In this document: positions 22,464 through 33,356 of the stretch, one piece after another
How positions within the stretch are numbered: position 1 is the stretch's first letter
Layout: every line of letters starts with the position of its first letter
From: Chondrilla cf. caribensis
Lineage: Eukaryota; Porifera; Demospongiae; Chondrillida; Chondrillidae
Length of the DNA stretch: 64,000 nt
Reading direction: 5' to 3'
NCBI GenBank assembly: GCA_964020155.1
Contig: OZ026555.1
Location: 2,305,282-2,369,281 of the forward strand
Position numbers and translations under genes: made by a program
The notes under the pieces: generated by a model
Databases searched by the model: none
The model's input: the letters and a program-made list of their open reading frames with translations, nothing else
Told to the model about the DNA's origin: nothing

Positions 22464-25129
22464 GAAGGGCTGAGAAGCAAAGTGGGCTAACCCACTTCCC
22501 AGCAGAAACGCACTTTATGTTATGATGCAATCCCTACTTGTTAGTATTGTTCACTGCCAAGGTGTTAAGGTCATAGTCTAATTGATACGCACGAGCTAAG
22601 CCATACAAATACAAGGTTCAACTTGAACCTTGGCTTTTGTTGCGCCAGAATGGTCTAACCACAGACCAGCCAATGAAATTGCAAAGTTAATTACGTCATA
22701 GAAATCCCCGCGTTAAACGTGCGCATCGCTGGAAGAGAAGAGAAAAACCTTGTGGGATGAATTGTGGCTCTGTTAGCGATACCCCTACCAGTACTAGACC
22801 TAAAAAAAGGCCTAGAAGGGTATCTGAATGGACTAGGCATAAGCGCAAGAAGCTCCGTAACTCAGGACAGGCTTACAAGACAAAGTCTAACAAGGAAGTA
22901 AGCTAAGACTTAGCTAGTTAAACTTTGTTTTATAGTTCACATTAGATTTATTACAAAACTATACTAATATACTGTAATGGTAAATGTTTTGTCACAGATA
23001 CCACAGAAAGAGATGGATAGAACACCATGTGGCTGTAAACTGCGTTGCTACGACAAAGTTTCAGAGGAACAAAGGCAGAAGCTATTTGATGGATTTTGGG
23101 ACTCCTCTAATTTTGATGTTCAAAGTTCCTACATTTGTGGCTGTGTGAAGGTGATTGAAGTGGCTCGACGATACACCAGGAAAGGATCTACTTCTCGTCG
23201 ATCAAACACAAGAATATACTACGTACAAAATGGCAGGGTATCAGTTCGTGTGTGCAAAGTAGCATTTTTACGAATTCATGGTGTCACCAATGGCCGCCTT
23301 AATAGAGCACTTCAAGCTAGTGCTGAAGGGTCACCTCACTTAGATCAGAGAGGTCGTCATACACCAGCCAATAAAACTGCTGATGGTGATATTGCATTTG
23401 TAAAGGGGCATATTCAATCATTTCCCAAGTACAAAAGTCACTATTCACGTGCAGATAACCCAAACAAATACTTCCTGAGTTCTGACTTGTCTATTGCTAA
23501 AATGTTTGAGCTTTATAGCACACTCTGTGCAAAGGAGGAGAAGCACCCTGTTAGTGAATGGGTGTACAGAAAGGTCTTTAACGAAAATTTCAATCTTTCA
23601 TTTGGAAGGTAAATATGCTGATGCTATTTGTGTATGCAGGGGATTTCTTGTAGTTGATCAATCTTTTCTTTCATTTCCAGACCTAAATCAGACACATGCA
23701 AATCATGTGATATGTACAAGGTGAAAACAGAGAGTGAGAAGGATGAAACAAAGCTAATTCAGTTGCGTGGACAATGGGAGTTACATCTACGTAAAGCAGA
23801 GCAAACATATCACCAACTGAGGGAAGACACAGCTCTGTGCCAGTCTGATCCTGATTGTCTAGTTCTTACCTTTGATTTGCAGCAATCGCTACCTACTCCT
23901 GTACTCACAACGAATATTGTTTACTACAAACGTCAGCTGTGGACCTACAACTTTGGAATCCATGAATGTCGAACAGGACGAGGGCACATGTATGTTTGGC
24001 ATGAGGGAATGGCATCACGAGGATCACATGAGATGGGTTCTTGCATCTTGAAACACTGCCAGACTACCAATCCAGCTTCCTCTCACTTGATCACGTACAG
24101 CGACTCTTGTGGCGGTCAAAATCGTAATGTAAACCTGTTGGCTCTCTGGCTTTACATGGTGGCAAGCAGTGACTATCCATTTACAATCATTGATCAGAAG
24201 TTTATGATAGTAGGGCATTCTTATCTCCCTAATGACAGGGATTTTGGCTCAATTGAGACTGCAAGACGTAAAGCTAGCCATGTGTATGTGCCTCAGGACT
24301 GGGTGGATCTCATCAAATCATGCAGACGTCAAAATGCCTTTGCTGTAACGGAGATGACTGCAGATGATTTTGTGTCATTGGAGCCTTTGTCTAAAGCCTT
24401 CATAAATCGCAAGACAAACACAGACAAGGAGAAGGTTAATTGGCTCAACATCCGTTGGATCAGAGTTCAGAAGAGTAAACCAATGCAGTTCCAGTACCGC
24501 CATACCCATAATTCTCTAGAAGCATGGAAAACAGTCGACCTGAAGAGAAAAACCAAAGGCCGTCCAGTCAACCTAGCTCAAATACCACTTTCAATGCTAC
24601 ACCCCAACATGCGCCAGCTGAAGGCAAACAAAGTGAAAGATCTCACAGATTTGCTCCAATTCATACCTCCCATTCATCATGGTTTCTACCGCCAACTTCT
24701 TGAAGATCATACTGATAGTGAGGATAGTCAGCCTGAGGATGACGAATATGACAGTGAAGAATCTTGCATTCAGGATCCTTGCATCAGTGATGATGAGAGC
24801 CAGGTTTGTGATTTGGAAGGAGCACTGGGCAGTGATATCCATTCAAATGCGGAAGATGAGGAACTTGAATAGGTGTAATATGAACTACTTTTATGTTCAT
24901 GGACTTCCGTTTATTGCATTGTTTCTTTTTTGAGTTTTTTTTTGCTATTGAGTTGAGGAATACTTAAAAAGTTTCGCTTACACATAAATTCAGACATCTT
25001 GTGTAATTGGAAAACCAATTGCCCAGGGCATAGGTTATACACAGATTTTGTTTAAGATGTTCAACTTTGAAATATGCCTACGCAAATACACATTTTTGTG
25101 GGTTAGACCACTTTGCTTCTCAGTCCTTC
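22464..25129 (+). mobile_element. Complete DNA transposon, 32-bp TIRs, 4-bp AAAT target duplication
   Basis: 2,666 bases. Left end GAAGGGCTGAGAAGCAAAGT and right end its inverted copy; over 32 bases the two ends differ at two positions. Both sides have aaat (22,460-22,463 and 25,130-25,133), and the empty site is visible in the paralogous MITE at 13.4 kb. It encodes a single spliced gene (22,757-24,872). The ends, TSD length and protein do not match any of the classical superfamilies I can name with certainty. Confidence 0.85.
22757..24872 (+). CDS. Transposase-like protein (SDSCGGQNRN/DUF7869-like family), three exons
   Basis: Exons 22,757-22,897, 22,998-23,608 and 23,681-24,872 join in phase to 647 codons without stops. 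The basic N-terminus (RPKKRPRRVSEW, TRHKRKKLRNSG) looks DNA-binding or nuclear-localising. Cysteine pairs follow (PCGCKLRCYDKV; SDTCKSCDMYK). The core has LTFDLQQSLPTP, NFGIHE, MYVWHEGMASRGSHE and YSDSCGGQNRN, with conserved Asp residues that may be the acidic residues of an RNase H-like fold. The C-terminus is acidic (EDSQPEDDEYDSEE). Similar proteins are common in cnidarian, sponge and arthropod genomes as uncharacterised repeats. The location between TIRs supports a transposase role; catalysis is inferred. Confidence 0.8.
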
Positions 25130-25159
25130 AAATAGTCATTCACCACACCAGTATCCAAG

Positions 25160-25213
25160 ATAGTTATATCCTGCCTAGGTGTGCTGCAGCACACCTAGGC
25201 AGGATATAACTAT
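25160..25213. repeat. Perfect 54-bp palindrome (foldback MITE)
   Basis: Reads atagttatatcctgcctagg... to ...cctaggcaggatataactat with 27-base arms and no mismatch, centre ctgcag. Related to the interrupted element at 13,214. It abuts the split MITE on its left and the resumed 27-bp minisatellite on its right. Confidence 0.9.
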
Positions 25214-25214
25214 T

Positions 25215-25277
25215 ACATAGCAGGTAGGTGGTGTGTACTGTACATAGCAGGTAGGTGGTATGTACTGTACATAGAAG
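25215..25277. repeat. 27-bp minisatellite, right part
   Basis: Just over two copies of the unit found at 22,126-22,260 (catagcaggtaggtggt...). Confidence 0.85.
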
Positions 25278-25502
25278 GTACATAACCAAGTACTGGATGT
25301 AGCATGTTACTGTAGTGTGTTATCTGCTCCAGGCATCATTGAGGATTACACCTATTTACAGACTGAACTACTGCAATTACGTAGATGCTAATTTGAAGTA
25401 ATACATATTATGCTCAATCTCATGAAAACCAAAGAATAAAGAGTAAAATTAGCTCGTACCAACACTTAAAATAATACATAACATTGAGACACACTGACTC
25501 AC

Positions 25503-25743
25503 CATGCTGAGGGTCCATGGGATGTGTTCTCTGAATAGTATATGGAGGTTGAGGGGAATCCCCTGTGTGATAAGCACTTATGTGACTATGAGTACTGCTA
25601 AGAGACATATCAGGTCTGCTAGTCTCCATGGGAACAGCATCCAATGACGATGGATCCACAACAGAGCTGATAGGACTCTGAGACAGAGAAGCTCTTTGTG
25701 ACATTAGAGAACTTCTGGAAGAGTCAGACTGTGTAGAGTGGAC
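25503..25743 (-). CDS. Ser/Thr-rich exon of the modular CARD gene
   Basis: 241 nt, acceptor cttcactag, donor catg|gtgagt. Encodes [20 protein letters not shown], then [18 protein letters not shown] and a Ser/His/Pro-rich tail. Low-complexity, probably disordered. Starts in phase 0, which matches the end of the 68-nt exon copies at 29,416-29,483 and 25,959-26,026. Confidence 0.6.
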
Positions 25744-25863
25744 CTAGTGAAGAACACAGGATGATACAGTGGAGGTGAGAGTTCATTATCAATGACATGT
25801 ATGTGTAAGCACGTGCAACACATACATATATACACACAAACACACACAAACATACACAAACAG

Positions 25864-25955
25864 GAACACACACACACACACACACTAATACACACACACA
25901 CACACATGCACACGCACACATACACGCACACACACACACACACACACACACTGCT
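25864..25955. repeat. (CA)n-rich microsatellite
   Basis: Interrupted CA repeats adjoining the 68-nt exon copy; the same exon copy at 29.4 kb also adjoins a CA repeat, so the repeat predates the duplication. Confidence 0.9.
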
Positions 25956-25958
25956 CAC

Positions 25959-27100
25959 ATTGTGGCTAGCATGGTCCACCTGGTGAACTGGACATGAAGT
26001 AGATTCTAACAAAGAGGAAGAGCAATCTATAGTAAACAAAGACTAACAACACAATCATAATATGTCAGTTTATACATACAATGCATAGTCTATCATAGCC
26101 AGACCTCATTCCTCCAGTGAAATCCACTAGGTAAATTAATTGTTGTACACCAGATAAAATGGAGAAAAAGGTCTGTACAAGTTAGACTACTTTATCTCAT
26201 ACATCCCATATTAGGATTAGTGTTCAAATGAAGCAGATGCACTTAGTGGAAAAAGATTCACATGTAACCCAAAAAACGTATACATACATATGTACATCAC
26301 AAATTTAATACAAACAATAGATTCATTCTCTCAGAGTACACTATACATTCAACACAGTGGTATGTACCGGCACATCCTCATATTCCAATGACTTGGGTCT
26401 GTACAGGATTTGAAGTTAAGGGAGTCTTGTGGTGTCAGTGACATTTGAATATTAAACAAAGTGTGGACTTTTGGATGTGGAATTAATTCCTTCATTAATA
26501 AGAAAAGAATTATTAACTTACCAGGGAAAGGGGAATAATATCTTCCCTAGCTAGGGATGGATACCGAATACCTCATATTTACCAACCCAACACCATGGGG
26601 TAGTTTACTGCTCATGTACATACCAGTAACTTTAGACTCAAAACTGACCAATTACTCCAACCAGTGGTGGCTGCTCTATATGACGTCTCTTATTTGAAGG
26701 TTCTCCAGTTGGGTTGGAGCCAGGTGTCTGAGGGGATTCCCCACTAGATACACCACCTAGGTGGAAGTGAGCACAAACACATTATGAAGATTTAGAAAGA
26801 GACTTCAAACAGAGCTCTTCCTCACCTGTTGGGTATCTACTGTTGAGAGGGCTGAGAGTCCAAGTTCCACCATCTCTAGTGAAGTGTCAAAATGTCCTCT
26901 GGGATCCTCTCCATGTAGTAGGATTGGATATCACTATTAGGAAACCTCAAATCGAACTCTACTGATGTCTTATTCTGAGCAATTCCTCTCAAAACACCAG
27001 TTAACAAGGAAACCCCTTGGGGTGTTTGGGTAGTCTACATGTACATAGGTGGGCTAACAATAAAGACACTGCACAATATGTACATTGACTAATAATTTAA
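25959..27100 (-). pseudogene. Decayed duplicate of the exon A-B-C block (29.4-30.6 kb)
   Basis: Copy of the block at 29,416-30,563. The 68-nt exon (25,959-26,026) is intact. The exon corresponding to 30,159-30,290 has an extra T that makes cagttttgag, and the one corresponding to 30,353-30,563 lacks two bases near 26,900; both break the frame. The intact exons at 29.4-30.6 kb are thus the likely functional set, and this block would be spliced out as intron. Confidence 0.7.
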
Positions 27101-27653
27101 TAGTGACAAGGGGTAATAAAACATTGTCCACAATATAATGTATATCTACTGCAACAGAACAATGGTGCACACATGCGGTGGCAACAGAACAAATCCTGTG
27201 TTACATGTGATATAGAAAAGGAGTATATTGTATTTCCTATTTGGAATACTGTCCTTTCTGTTGGTTTAAATGAATGTTCTTAAATGAATTTGCTTTGCTA
27301 TAATCAATTTTAATAGGTACGTATACACACAGTACATGTAAAAGACAACTCTCACTATCACTTGTAATCATGCAACATTGTCTAGTGTCATGGCACATTA
27401 TTACTAATACAAAAGAAGATGGGTTAGGTCATATGTCCATTATTGTTAGTTAGCTTCAGGTACATGGAAGTACACAGATGTTAATACGTGCACCAGCAGG
27501 TGACAGTTGCAATACGTCCAGCCAGTACTGCATATAGTTGTAGGAACAGTAAACCTATAATAATTCTTTGATGGAGATGTCAAACACAGGTATAATATAT
27601 ACTTCAAATTTATCTCTTGCTAAATCCCTTTCTTTTCAAATTGCAGCAAACTA

Positions 27654-28359
27654 CAGTGGTGATTGAAAGTAATAACCTTACCAGCTCGCAAGTACCTCAA
27701 GAGGCCTTCCGAGGCCTGGCATCCGCTCAATGCTCGTTATCACAACCTCATATCACATTAACACTTATTAGCACTAACAACGTGACATGACGGATAGTGT
27801 ATGAACAATCACAGATAAGAATGATGTAGTCATTGCTCGATTTGAATGTGCAAAAGATGCCTACGTGAGCCAAAGAATCGTTTCTTGAAAAACGAAAGGC
27901 ATAACTCCCAGCAAATCCTTCAAATTTTGCACGAAGAAGGTATGCCTACAGCAGCATATGTGCGAAGATGGCTGAAGGACTAAGAGGCCAATCAAGGTTC
28001 AGAGGAAAATCTTTGCTCGTAAAGAACATCGCGAATTATCAAAGTAAGCAAAATATTCTTGGACCAATGTTCAAGAGAATGACTATCCTGTTTCCTAGGG
28101 AGCTATCATGCCTATATCGTGCCATTTAACCTCAATAAATTTCGAAGCGCTTTGCAGTCTAAATTCTCCATTAAAGATCGAAACAGCGATCAAGGTAGCA
28201 CCAAAGTTCATACAGTTAAAATATAATACGAATCACCTCGACCACAATTAGCCCCTTCAAGAACAAAGGGTTTAAGTACACGTACAAGTGCACGCGAGCA
28301 CATGAGAGCACTTGGGAGTGTCACGCGAGTTTTGGTATCATCACTTTCAATCACCACTG
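27654..28359. mobile_element. Decayed Tc1/mariner-like element
   Basis: 706 bases with inverted ends CAGTGGTGATTGAAAGT. Left flank TA; right flank is ca, so one TA is mutated. The uninterrupted site is visible in other copies of this unit (near 39,280, 46,780 and 51,710). Inside, a broken frame still reads like an N-terminal helix-turn-helix (QQILQILHEEGMPT, YVRRWLKD). Stops make it inactive. Confidence 0.75.
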
Positions 28360-28545
28360 CAATCAATTGCTGCAAGATACAGCAAGTTTAGGAGCACAAT
28401 GTAGATTATATTAAAAAAGCGTTATTAGATAACAACAGCTTTCAGTGGTACAGCCAATGCCCAGCTGTACAACAATTATGTCAATATATAACAGTAACAT
28501 CCAATATAATACACATGAAGTAGTAATACACTAGTGATCACTTAC

Positions 28546-28632
28546 ATAAGATCCAATCTTCATCTTCACTGTTTTACACTTGCATTGTGACCATGCTTCA
28601 CACAATTCCTTCTCATCCACTGGAGTGTTGTC
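28546..28632 (-). CDS. Extra copy of module exon 3 (87 nt)
   Basis: Open 29-codon exon DNTPVDEKELCEAWSQCKCK..., acceptor tttcctgaccag, donor tcttat|gtaagt. Same exon as at 39,414, 46,958, 58,105 and 63,370. Symmetric phase 0-0, so inclusion or skipping keeps the frame. Confidence 0.55.
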
Positions 28633-29345
28633 CTGGTCAGGAAAGATGAGATGTAATGGAACAACTTCAATAAATCATGTCATCTTGTTCAAAACTCACT
28701 GACAAACATTCCTCATAACACTGAAGGCATCTAATCTATAACCATACGGTATACTAATTCTACCAGATAAAGGTTGCACTGGAATGAGCAGTGTTGACAA
28801 ACAGTTTGAACAACACTACACACAGTCTATGTAAACTGTAAACTATTCGATTTCAATAGCACCTACACACAGAGAGACCACTCAATTTGATAAATAATAT
28901 AAATTATTGTTACAGTATTAATAATTATACATAGGCACTTTGTATGGCAGGTACATACTTGACAACATGTAGACCAGATTAAATCTGAACTTAATACTGT
29001 ACTGACTGAAGGTAATTACACCAAACCCTCACATACCCCTCATCATTTGTTGATAAGCACTTGTAAGCACTTGTTCAATTAGCACCTTTATGGAGGTGTT
29101 ACGTACATATCTAACCTCTTGACAAATGTACATGAACATCTATAGCACTTCAAATTTCTCCAGACATTCTACAATAATAGTTCAGACTTCAGAGATACCT
29201 CAATGCCATGACAATACTAAAGGGGAAGGCAGTTGTGGGTAACTGCTGAAATGTCATTGTTCTTGGAAAAGGAACTGGTGCTGGATTTACTTCTAGATCT
29301 CCAGGTATGGTTGATAAGATTACTTGTGCTAAGTAGTAAGCAGTA

Positions 29346-29363
29346 AGCACACACACACACACA

Positions 29364-29408
<45 letters not shown>
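29346..29408. repeat. (CA)n / (CGCA)n microsatellite
   Basis: CA run with four CGCA units, next to the exon at 29,416-29,483. Confidence 0.9.
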
Positions 29409-29415
29409 TGCTCAC

Positions 29416-30563
29416 ATTGTGGCTAGCATGGTCCACCTGGTGAACTGGACATGAAGTAGATTCTAACAAAGAGGAAGAGCAATCTACAGTAAATGAAGTC
29501 TAACAACACAATCATAATATGTCAGTTTATACATGCAATGCATAGTCTATCATATTAACCAGATCTCATTGCTCCAGTGAAATCCACTATGTAAATTAAT
29601 TGTTGAACACCAGACAAAATGGAGGAAAAGGTCTGTACAAGTTAGACTACTGTATCCTGTACATCTCAAGATTAGTGCGATTATGTTCAAATGAAGCAGG
29701 TGTACTTATCAGGGAAAGATTTACATGTAATCCCAAAAAATCCCAAGAACATAATATTCAATACAAACAATGGATTCACATTCTCTCAGAGTACACTATA
29801 CATTCAATACAGTGGTATGTACTGGTATATCATCATATTACAATGACTTGGGTCTGTACAGGATTTGAAGTTAAGGGAGTCTTGTGGGTGCAGTATTGTT
29901 TGAAAATCAAACAATAATAAAAGTGTGGACTTTTGGATGTGGAATTTTAACCTATATTAATAAGACAAGAATTAACTTACTAGGTGGTGGGACAAATGGG
30001 AGGGGAATAATATCTTCCCTAGGGGGGTGGGGAGGCATGCTTTGGTCAGAGTCAACTCTAGGGATGGATACCTAGTTCCCCTTGATTCTGTGTGATCTCC
30101 GAATACCTCATATTTACCAACCCAACAGCATGGGGTAGTTTACTGCTCATGTACATACCGGTAACATTAGACTCAAACTGACCAGTTACTCCAACCAGTG
30201 GTGGCTGCTCTATATGACGTCTCTTATTTGAAGGTTCTCCAGTTGGGTTTGAGCCAGGTGTCTGAGGGGATTCCCCACTAGATATACCACCTAAGTGGAA
30301 GTGAGCACAAACACATTATTTGAGTTTAGGTTGGGTTTGAGCTCTTCCTCACCTGTTGGGCATCTACTGTTGAGAGGGTTGAGAGTCCAAGTTTCACCAT
30401 CTCTAGTGAAGTGGGTCAGAATGTCCTCTGGGATCCACTCCATGTAGTAGGAGCAGTCATAACTATGATTAAACTCCAACTTGAACTCTACTGATGTCTT
30501 ATTCTGAGTAATTCCTCCCAAAATACTATTTAACAAGGAAACCCCTCGGGGTGTTGGAACAGG
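29416..30563 (-). CDS. Exon block A-B-C of the modular CARD gene, with NLS-like segment
   Basis: Three exons in phase. A, 30,563-30,353 (acceptor acttgtag), encodes VPTPRGVSLLNSILGG, TSVEFKLEF, YYMEWIPEDILTHFTRDGE and TWTLNPLNSRCPTG. B, 30,290-30,159, encodes SSGESPQTPGSNPTGEPSNK followed by RRHIEQPPLVGV; NKRRH is a short basic cluster that could be a nuclear localisation signal. C, 29,483-29,416, encodes a Ser-rich 22-residue stretch. A starts in phase 0, matching the end of module exon 3 (39,414). The intron between A and B is only 62 bases. I do not recognise the fold; a transcription-factor-like or adaptor-like role is conceivable but unsupported. Confidence 0.6.
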
Positions 30564-30599
30564 CTACAAGTAGATGTGTACTAACATTTAAGACACTGT

Positions 30600-31180
30600 A
30601 CGAGATGTCACAATATGTACATTGACTAGTAATTTTATAGTGACAAGGGGTAATAAAACATTGTCCACAATATAATGTATATCTACTGCAACAGAACAAT
30701 GGTGAACACATGCAGTGGTAACAGACTAATCGTGTACTACATGTGATATAATGATAGGAGTACATTGCATTTCTTATTCGGATAACTGTCCTTTCTGTTG
30801 GTTCAAATGATGAGTAAAGGAATTTATTTCTTGCTGTTATTGCTATTGTCAATATGTATACACACAGTACATGTCAAAGACAACTCTCACTATCACTTGT
30901 AATCATGCAACATTGTCTAGTGTCATTGCACATTATAACAAATAATAATTATTGTTACACTAATACAAAAAAGATGGGTTAGGTCACACAAAATTATGCA
31001 CTATCACTTGCACTATTTATACATACGTACATACATGTATACTTGAGTATACTATTATTATTACTGGATGGACCCATCCCAACCTCAGGTACTATCAAGC
31101 CATCAGGAGAGCTGATGAGGAGAGAGTAGACATATGAGGTTGTTGCGCTCATTTTCTCGATGTGATACATTCCTGTCCTT
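30600..31180. other. Intron sequence shared with 27.0-27.4 kb, then unique sequence
   Basis: To about 30,987 it is the duplicate of 27,040-27,440. After gatgggttaggtca the two copies differ, which marks the left limit of the foreign 31-39 kb segment. Confidence 0.55.
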
Positions 31181-31326
31181 TGATGTTTTTTTGGTACTAA
31201 TTGGACGGAATGTCGATCGAAGCCGCATGCCACCGCCATTTTGTTGTCGTCATCGGTAACCGTTTCCGTTTATTGTATAGTGTTAAAGTGTCATTACTCA
31301 ACTCAGCTTTCTCAACTGACGGCAAG

Positions 31327-32397
31327 ATGGCTTATCAGCTGCGAACTAGAAAACGACCTGTCTCTTACGTCGATAAGACTGATTGGAAAGTACCGCGACG
31401 ACCAAAACAAAAGAAAAATGAAGACAATCTCTATCCGATTGAAGTTGTTGAAAAAGATGAAGAAAATAGTCGGTAAGTAGCGTAGCTAACTACTTGATCA
31501 CGGTTTTCATGATTTGAATTCGCTAAACTTTTAACAGAGTTAGGTTGTCTGCTTGTTTCTTGGTTGTTACTTTCATTCGTGTAGTTCTACTGCGTATACT
31601 CTTAAGTGTTCGCTACATTTTTATTGTCTAATAATAGATACAAGGTCCACTACATTGGTTACAGTACGAAATACGATGAATGGAAGACTAGAGATGAATT
31701 GCTTCCTATTGATGAGTGTAATGAAGAAAGTAAGCCATTCACTTATGTGTTTGTTAAGTGTTACTGGTATAATGTGGTAGTAGGGTGTGATATTCAGTTT
31801 TAATCTCCCCTATAGTGGAATAGGCATTATAGCATTGTGGCATGATAGATATAATTTATAGTCATGTAGCTAGTTATATTAGCCATATTCTCCTGAATAC
31901 AAGCATTCGATGTTTTGTTTTATATATCGCAAATTTTGTTTTGTTTTATAGCTGAAGATGTAAGTCCATATTCTTGTTATGATGACCTGGCATACCAAGT
32001 GAAGCTTGCTTTGAATTCTTCAAGAAGATGTTCTCCGGAAGTAAGAATAGAAGTGGCGATGGATCTTGTGACCTTCAGAGGTGGATTGGCTCATGTTGGA
32101 ACAATGCTTCCTGCTTGTGTGAGAGGGCAACCTATTTATGGCATCCAGCATTACAGAGACCTGGATTCATTCCTTGGAAAAGGCTGGCACCTTCGCATAT
32201 TGAACAGAGGAGGTGATTTCTGTTATTGCAAGAAAGAAAGCGTGCAATTTTACCTCCACAAAAGGAAAGATATTATTGAAGAGGATAGAGATGGGATGGT
32301 CCTACGCAGTGTAAGGGGAGGATATAGCCTTGTTTTTAAATTTGTACGCATGGATGCTACTCAGGCTCAGTATCAATGTGTATCAAGCATACGGTAG
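31327..32397 (+). CDS. Tudor-knot/chromo-barrel-like protein of the three-gene cluster
   Basis: Exons 31,327-31,472, 31,638-31,729 and 31,952-32,397 join to 227 codons. The N-terminus is basic (LRTRKRPVSYVDKTDWKVP). Exon 2 encodes YKVHYIGYSTKYDEWKTRDE, the signature of Tudor-knot/chromo-barrel domains that bind methylated histone tails or nucleic acid. Exon 3 encodes an unrecognised domain: DLAYQVKLALNSSRR, MDLVTFRGGLAHVGT, IQHYRDLDSFLGKGWHLRIL, DFCYCKKESVQFYL. Codons are unbroken. The start at 31,327 is chosen because it is the first ATG whose product is in phase with the domain and lies after the promoter-like cgccattttgttg. It converges on the minus-strand gene at 33.9-37.2 kb. Chromatin tethering of a transposase is one possible role (inference). 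Confidence 0.7.
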
Positions 32398-32482
32398 TAC
32401 ATGCATTGTCAGCATTGCAGTACATGTTACGGTTTTTTTGAAAACCACCAACTAGCAAAAGATTATTCTACCTGTGTGTGTA

Positions 32483-32483
<1 letters not shown>

Positions 32484-32518
<35 letters not shown>
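32484..32518. repeat. (TG)n microsatellite
   Basis: TG run between the stop codon at 32,397 and the first hammerhead ribozyme. Confidence 0.9.
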
Positions 32519-32635
32519 GTATTCACGTATCAATGCCTATATTTTGGGTATACTACGTATACATATAACTAAAGATGTGTATGTGTGCCTGTGAGTTTTA
32601 TTCATGTAATATCTATGTGTATATACTTTGTATGC

Positions 32636-32697
32636 GCTGTACTGATGAGGCCCAGAAGGCCGAAACACTAGGATGGTTGCATCCTAGTGTCTACAGC
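32636..32697 (+). ncRNA. Hammerhead ribozyme 1 (type I, complete core)
   Basis: All core elements are present. Stem I: gctgta (32,636-32,641) pairs with tacagc (32,692-32,697), 6 bp. Core CTGATGA 32,642-32,648. Stem II: ggcc/ggcc with loop cagaa. Core GAAA 32,662-32,665. Stem III: cactaggatg / catcctagtg, 10 perfect pairs, loop gttg. Cleavage triplet GTC (32,689-32,691), so cleavage is predicted after C 32,691. Stem I is the open helix, hence type I. It lies about 240 nt downstream of the stop codon of the + strand gene at 31.3-32.4 kb, in the same orientation, so it would cut that transcript's 3' region. Self-cleavage is predicted, not shown. Confidence 0.93.
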
Positions 32698-32699
32698 TA

Positions 32700-33350
32700 T
32701 AATATTATACAACTGCAGGATATATTATATATTTGGCTAAGATGGTCACATAATACTATATCGATTCATGCGCACACATATTAGAACATAATATGTGATG
32801 ATAATCTTTGTATGATGAATGGTTGTATATACTACATGTGTATGTATTCTTATATGTATTGTGTGTGCGTGTGTGTGTTGTATATACTACGTACATATGT
32901 ATAATATGTATATATATATATGTGTATATACGTATGCATATGTGTTTTCCTATGACATTGTCGTGTTTGTGGGTATCTGTGTTGTGTATGTGTGTGCATA
33001 TGTGTTTGTATGTGCTCTGCAATTGCAAGTGCAAGTATATATGCACATATCTATGTATATATATATATATATATATGTTCTAACCATAATAGATACGAAT
33101 GATTACATTCTGGAATGTACAGGAAGCCACAAAACTTGCAGTTGAGGCATCATTGTTATCATAATAATATGACTTCTAATAATATAATACAAAACAATAA
33201 TTGTTTATAAACCACAAGTAGTAAAATTAATAATGTCCATAGATACGTTACACATGATAATTATATTATAGGGAAATGAAGAATACGCATAGTACATGCA
33301 TATATGTATATGGCTAAGATGGTCACATAATATTACATGATGCACATATT
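32700..33350. other. Spacer between the two ribozymes
   Basis: AT- and TG-rich low-complexity DNA. The word ggctaagatggtcacataat occurs twice in the same orientation, at about 32,734 and 33,311, whereas the ribozymes themselves are inverted. A TA run lies at 33,055-33,075. No coding signal. Confidence 0.6.
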
Positions 33351-33356
33351 CAATTA

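Larger units (their letters stand above)
22261..25159. mobile_element. MITE with CTTGTATCCTGG ends (copy 2), split by a transposon
   Basis: Left part 22,261-22,463 and right part 25,130-25,159 align in inverted orientation to the intact copy at 13,331-13,548. The uninterrupted copy shows that the transposon at 22,464-25,129 was inserted in a tataaat word and duplicated aaat. Confidence 0.8.

Noticed and set aside
29189..29404. 2A-like motif (GDLEVNPAP) on the minus strand
   Set aside because: The essential final NPGP is NPAP here, the frame runs out of a CA microsatellite, and the paralogous copy at 40.1 kb has lost the motif.
31103..31125. Third hammerhead-like word (gctgatgagg)
   Set aside because: No GAAA core, stem II or cleavage triplet follows at a suitable distance on this strand; chance match.
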